Notes under the pieces: model-generated | Databases searched by the model: none | Told to the model about the DNA's origin: nothing | The model's input: the letters and a program-made list of their open reading frames with translations, nothing else | Made by a program: the position numbers and the translations under genes | NCBI GenBank assembly: GCA_049658145.1 | Contig: JBASOJ010000100.1 | Location: 1 to 64,000 of the forward strand | Source: UBA6100 sp049658145 | GTDB lineage: Bacteria > Actinomycetota > Coriobacteriia > Anaerosomatales > Anaerosomataceae | Reading direction: 5' to 3' | Length of the DNA stretch: 64,000 nt | In this document: positions 61,016 through 64,000 of the stretch, piece by piece | Layout: each line of letters opens with the position of its first letter | How positions within the stretch are numbered: position 1 is the first letter of the stretch

Positions 61016-62464
61016 TTAAGCTCCCTCCGCCTGGGTCTCGGCTTCGAGCGTCACGCAGAAGCTGGCTCCGCCGAGCGCCGAGTCGCCGACACGCATCGTG
61101 CCACCCATCGCCTCGACCAACCTCCGGCAGATGGGCAGCCCGAGTCCGAATCCGCCGGTGGATGACGTTCTGCTCCTGTCGAGCCGCGCGAAGCGCTCGA
61201 AGACGCGGTCCCGATCCGCCACCGGCACACCCGGTCCGGAGTCCTCGACGCACAGCTCCCAAGTGGCGCCAGTGACATGCGAGCTGACGCGCACAACTCC
61301 ACCTCGTGGTGTGTATGCAAGCGCGTTGCCAACAAGTGCGGAGGCGACCTGCAGCACCCGCCACTCATCGGCCCGCGGCTCGCCGTCGCTGCCGAGGTCG
61401 GCGATCTCAAGTGCCGTTCGCGCCTCGAACGCAGGCCCGTCGTAGCGCGCGTGGAGTGCCTCGGCGAGCGCTGCCGTGTCCACCCGCTCCTTCGCCACCA
61501 CCACCCGCCCCGAGTCGAGGTCGGCCAGCTCCAGCATCGTCCCGGTCAGCTCCATGAGCCGTACCGACTCCTGCTTGATGATGTGCAGGTAGCGCTCGCG
61601 CTGTTCGTCGGACGGCGCCATGCCGTCGAGCAATGCCCCGGCGAACCCCTGGATAGACGTGATCGGCGTCCGGAGTTCATGCGACACATCGCCCACGAAG
61701 TCCCGCTGTGCGTTGTAGGCGGCCTCGACTCGCGAGGACATCGTGTTGAACGACCGGGCGAGGGCCGCGATCTCCTCGTCGCCCTCGACTGTCACCTGAT
61801 GGCCCCAGGACCCTGCTGTGATCGCCTCGGCGCCCTCTCTGAGGCGAAGGAGCGGCGCCGTCACCCGGCGAGCGACGACAGTACCGATCAGCCAGGCGCC
61901 GGCCAATGCCACGACCGCGACCGCCACGACGACGATGCTCCCCGTTCGTTGCAGCGCCGCGAGCTCGCCGAGCGGCTGGATGGCGATGAGATTACCGTCA
62001 GCTGGCACACCATCGACGGATGCGGCGACCACGATCACCCGCCCGGCGTTCGGGAGCGGCCTCACCCCCGTTCGCAAGCCGCGATCGTCCGCCTCCCCCG
62101 TGAGCGCCTCGAGGTCGTAACGTTCGATGCCGTCGTCGGAGTCGGAAGAGACAAGCACGCGACCATCGGCGTCCGCGAGCACCAGGCGTGTCCCGATCAG
62201 GTCCGCTTCCACCTCGAAGAGCTGTGCGCGCAGGCTGCTCAGCGGGACGTCGGCCGTGAAGTCGATCTCGCCTCCCGCGGGCATCCCCGCGGCGATGGCG
62301 TACACCTGTCGTGACAGCTCCTCCGTGCGCATGGCCACCGTCTGCTGCAGCCAGGCGACGTAGAGCAGGCCGACGGCGATGGTGATCGACGCTGCTGCCA
62401 CACCGACCAGCGCCAGCCGGGTCCGGCGCGTGACCGTCCAGCTCGTGTGCCGCGCGACTGCCAT
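61016..62464 (-). CDS. sensor histidine kinase
   Basis: A 482-residue kinase. Two membrane helices (about 18-40 and 165-188) flank an extracytoplasmic sensor domain. HAMP, HisKA (phospho-acceptor His in DVSHELRTPITSI, near residue 250) and HATPase_c follow (N box region DEWRVLQVASALVGNALAY, G boxes DSGPGVP and GGFGLGLPICRRL). The sensor ligand is not predictable. ATG 62464 has AAGGA 6 nt upstream and overlaps the regulator stop (TGATG), so the pair is one operon. Confidence 0.95.
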   Translation of the reverse strand: MAVARHTSWTVTRRTRLALVGVAAASITIAVGLLYVAWLQQTVAMRTEELSRQVYAIAAGMPAGGEIDFTADVPLSSLRAQLFEVEADLIGTRLVLADADGRVLVSSDSDDGIERYDLEALTGEADDRGLRTGVRPLPNAGRVIVVAASVDGVPADGNLIAIQPLGELAALQRTGSIVVVAVAVVALAGAWLIGTVVARRVTAPLLRLREGAEAITAGSWGHQVTVEGDEEIAALARSFNTMSSRVEAAYNAQRDFVGDVSHELRTPITSIQGFAGALLDGMAPSDEQRERYLHIIKQESVRLMELTGTMLELADLDSGRVVVAKERVDTAALAEALHARYDGPAFEARTALEIADLGSDGEPRADEWRVLQVASALVGNALAYTPRGGVVRVSSHVTGATWELCVEDSGPGVPVADRDRVFERFARLDRSRTSSTGGFGLGLPICRRLVEAMGGTMRVGDSALGGASFCVTLEAETQAEGA

Positions 62465-63144
62465 CACGCGTCCTTGATCGCCCGGTAGCCGACCCCGCGA
62501 AGCGTCTCGATGAACCTCGGCACGCTGGCGTCGTCACCGAGCTTCTCACGGATGTGGCGGATGTGCACGTCGACTCCCCGCTCGTCCACGTATTCAGCGA
62601 AGCCCCACGCGGCCTCCAGCAACTGCTGGCGGGTCATCACGACTCCAGGTTCCCGCATGAGCACATGCAGCAGATCGAACTCCTTGGCGGTGAGATGCAC
62701 CTGCGTCCCGTCGACGGTGACCTCGCGCGTGGCCGGATCCAACGACAAACCGCCGAGCGTGATCGAGCCCTGCGGGTGTCCCTCAGTGGTGCGCCGCAGT
62801 ACCGCCCGCACGCGCGCTACCAGCTCGGGGGGGCTGAAGGGTTTGGTGACGTAGTCGTCCGCACCGGACTCGAGCGCACTCACGATCTCAACGTCGCTGT
62901 CGCGCGCGGTGAGCATGATGATGGGGATGTCGGAGCGCTCGCGGATCTGCCGGCAGGCCTCGGTCCCGCTGAGCGACGGCAACATCACATCGAGGACCAC
63001 CAGGTCGTAGTCGCCGCTCGTCGCCAGGGCGACCGCCTCTTCGCCGTCGGCGCTGTGCCCGACCGCATACCCCGCACCCTCGAGGTACAAGCCCACGAGC
63101 TCGCGGATGTTGGCCTCGTCGTCGACGATCAACACGCTCGGCAT
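62464..63144 (-). CDS. OmpR/PhoB-family response regulator
   Basis: A 226-residue regulator. Receiver with acidic pocket DDEANIREL, phospho-acceptor Asp in LVVLDVMLPSLSG, Thr/Lys in TARDSD and VTKPFSP; C-terminal winged helix with EFDLLHVLM and VDVHIRHIREKLGD. ATG 63144 has GGAGG 4 nt upstream. Partner of the kinase that follows. Confidence 0.96.
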   Translation of the reverse strand: MPSVLIVDDEANIRELVGLYLEGAGYAVGHSADGEEAVALATSGDYDLVVLDVMLPSLSGTEACRQIRERSDIPIIMLTARDSDVEIVSALESGADDYVTKPFSPPELVARVRAVLRRTTEGHPQGSITLGGLSLDPATREVTVDGTQVHLTAKEFDLLHVLMREPGVVMTRQQLLEAAWGFAEYVDERGVDVHIRHIREKLGDDASVPRFIETLRGVGYRAIKDA

Positions 63145-63221
63145 GGCGCCTCCGGTTCGCACATCCAGTGTACTCACTGACAACAACGGGTGGATAGGCC
63201 CATGCGATACGCGGGAACCGC

Positions 63222-63521
63222 TCAGGACGCCTCGCGCCGCATACGCGCCACCTGCCGTCCGAGGCCGACGCCGAGACGATAGGCGATCTCCGGCACGAAC
63301 GACCTGCGGACTGCCACCCCTTCCGGCCGCAGCGCTGCATCGTAGGTGCGGCGCGAACCTGGGTCGGAAAGCGTGGCGTAGGCCGCGTTAAGGCGCTTCG
63401 CGCGCTCGGCATCACCGCCGATATCCGGGTGAGCGTCCTTCATCAGACGGCGGTACGCCGCTGCGATCACCTCGGGCGATGCGTCACGGCGAACCTGCAG
63501 CGTGCGGTAGTGGTCCATCAT
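63222..63521 (-). CDS. short J-domain protein
   Basis: A 99-residue protein that is essentially one J domain (HYRTLQVRRDASPEVIAAAY, then HPD in KDAHPDIGGD and LNAAYATLSDPGSRRTYD) with a ~30-residue basic tail. It should stimulate DnaK ATPase and deliver a particular client; the client is unknown. No dnaK or grpE is adjacent. Confidence 0.9.
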   Translation of the reverse strand: MMDHYRTLQVRRDASPEVIAAAYRRLMKDAHPDIGGDAERAKRLNAAYATLSDPGSRRTYDAALRPEGVAVRRSFVPEIAYRLGVGLGRQVARMRREAS

Positions 63522-63554
63522 CCGTAAGATCGTCCTTCGCTCGAGTGAATGCCG

Positions 63555-64000
63555 TCAGCTCATCCGCGCGCGCTCGTATCCCTGGAGGATCATGCGCACC
63601 GTGCGCGCATACGTCTCGTCGCGCCACTCGTTCATGCGATCGCGCAACTCGTCCGGCAGGTCGAACGTGTCGCTCGGCACATTGGGCGAACTCAGCATCG
63701 AGTACCCGATGGTGAAGGCTATCACGGACTGCCACAGTTCCACAGCGTCGTTGTCGCTGAAGCCCTGCTGTACGAGGAAGAGCAACCCGCTGTCGGGGTC
63801 GCCCTCGACCCTGCGCCCCGCCAGCGACATCAGGTTCGGATGTGCGGCGAGCACGCGCCGATACTCGGCGAAGATCGCCTCCATGAGCTCCATCCACTCC
63901 GCCGGGATGGGATCCGGGATGCGCATCTCTGAGCGCATGCGGATGAGAACGCCGGTGAGCAGGGCATCCTTGTTCGGGACGTGATGGTAAAGCGACGCCG
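63555..64000 (-). CDS. TetR-family regulator, truncated by the window edge
   Basis: The frame continues past position 64000. The first visible residues (ASLYHHVPNKDALLTGVL) are the recognition-helix end of a TetR DNA-binding domain. The remaining ~130 residues form a helical ligand/dimerisation domain like TetR_C types. The N-terminal helix-turn-helix start is outside the window. The effector is unknown. Confidence 0.85.
   Translation of the reverse strand, partial: ASLYHHVPNKDALLTGVLIRMRSEMRIPDPIPAEWMELMEAIFAEYRRVLAAHPNLMSLAGRRVEGDPDSGLLFLVQQGFSDNDAVELWQSVIAFTIGYSMLSSPNVPSDTFDLPDELRDRMNEWRDETYARTVRMILQGYERARMS

Noticed and set aside
1..64000. CRISPR arrays, insertion sequences, phage attachment sites
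   Set aside because: No direct-repeat arrays, transposase-like proteins, terminal inverted repeats or tRNA-flanking duplications were seen.

Overview
The window is high-GC, densely coded bacterial chromosome. It carries a ten-gene V-type ATPase operon in place of an F-type one, NfnAB, a very large multiheme cytochrome c, and SpoVG, Veg and AbrB homologues. No F-type ATPase, spore-coat gene, phage, insertion sequence, CRISPR array or rRNA is visible. This combination suggests an anaerobic, deep-branching Actinomycetota lineage of the Coriobacteriia/Anaerosomatales kind. That placement is an inference from gene content, not a phylogenetic result.

Layout. 0-5.2 kb: end of an unknown gene, tRNA-fMet, a C_GCAxxG_C_C redox protein, and an osmoprotectant ABC transporter (binding lipoprotein, permease, ATPase, permease). 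5.4-11 kb: an anchored NTF2-like protein, then a 1,619-residue cytochrome with 16 CXXCH motifs split by a ~700-residue insert without haem motifs. 11-15.7 kb: NlpC/P60 hydrolase, YefM-YoeB toxin-antitoxin with a recognisable operator, and TldD/TldE. 15.9-26 kb (minus strand): V-type ATPase operon H-I-K-E-C-F-A-B-(small membrane protein)-D, followed by an M28 peptidase. 26-30 kb: CapA-like protein, an M23-like protein lacking one zinc ligand, DUF951, ACT protein and UPF0210 protein. 30.4-35.8 kb: a surface-protein cluster with two proteins sharing a C-terminal domain, a DUF916-like membrane protein, and a LytTR response regulator. 35.9-39.7 kb: NfnAB, ApbE, DUF4870. 39.8-41 kb: an EnvC/M23 hydrolase. 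41-53 kb (mostly minus strand): a housekeeping block in nearly Bacillus order (rsmI, abrB, metG, tatD, yabE, rsmA, veg, ispE, spoVG, tRNA-Gln, glmU, prs, rplY, pth). 52.7-56.4 kb: membrane protein, DUF362 ferredoxin-like protein, ROK kinase and an ImmA/IrrE-like protein. 56.5-60 kb: a HEAT-repeat protein and a degenerate HD-GYP protein with related N-termini. 60-64 kb: two exported proteins, a histidine kinase/response regulator pair, a J-domain protein and a partial TetR regulator.

How it fits together. The proteolipid subunit of the ATPase keeps the full set of Na+-binding side chains known from Enterococcus hirae NtpK, so sodium coupling is predicted. NfnAB would link NADH, NADPH and ferredoxin pools by flavin-based bifurcation. 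The cytochrome is a candidate for electron transfer outside the membrane. Peptidoglycan-active enzymes (NlpC/P60, EnvC, YabE) and the surface cluster point to a monoderm-style envelope. No gene-free stretch exceeds 300 bases. The longest are 33092-33386, 15703-15950 and 30138-30376, and apart from one terminator I see no convincing gene or riboswitch in them.
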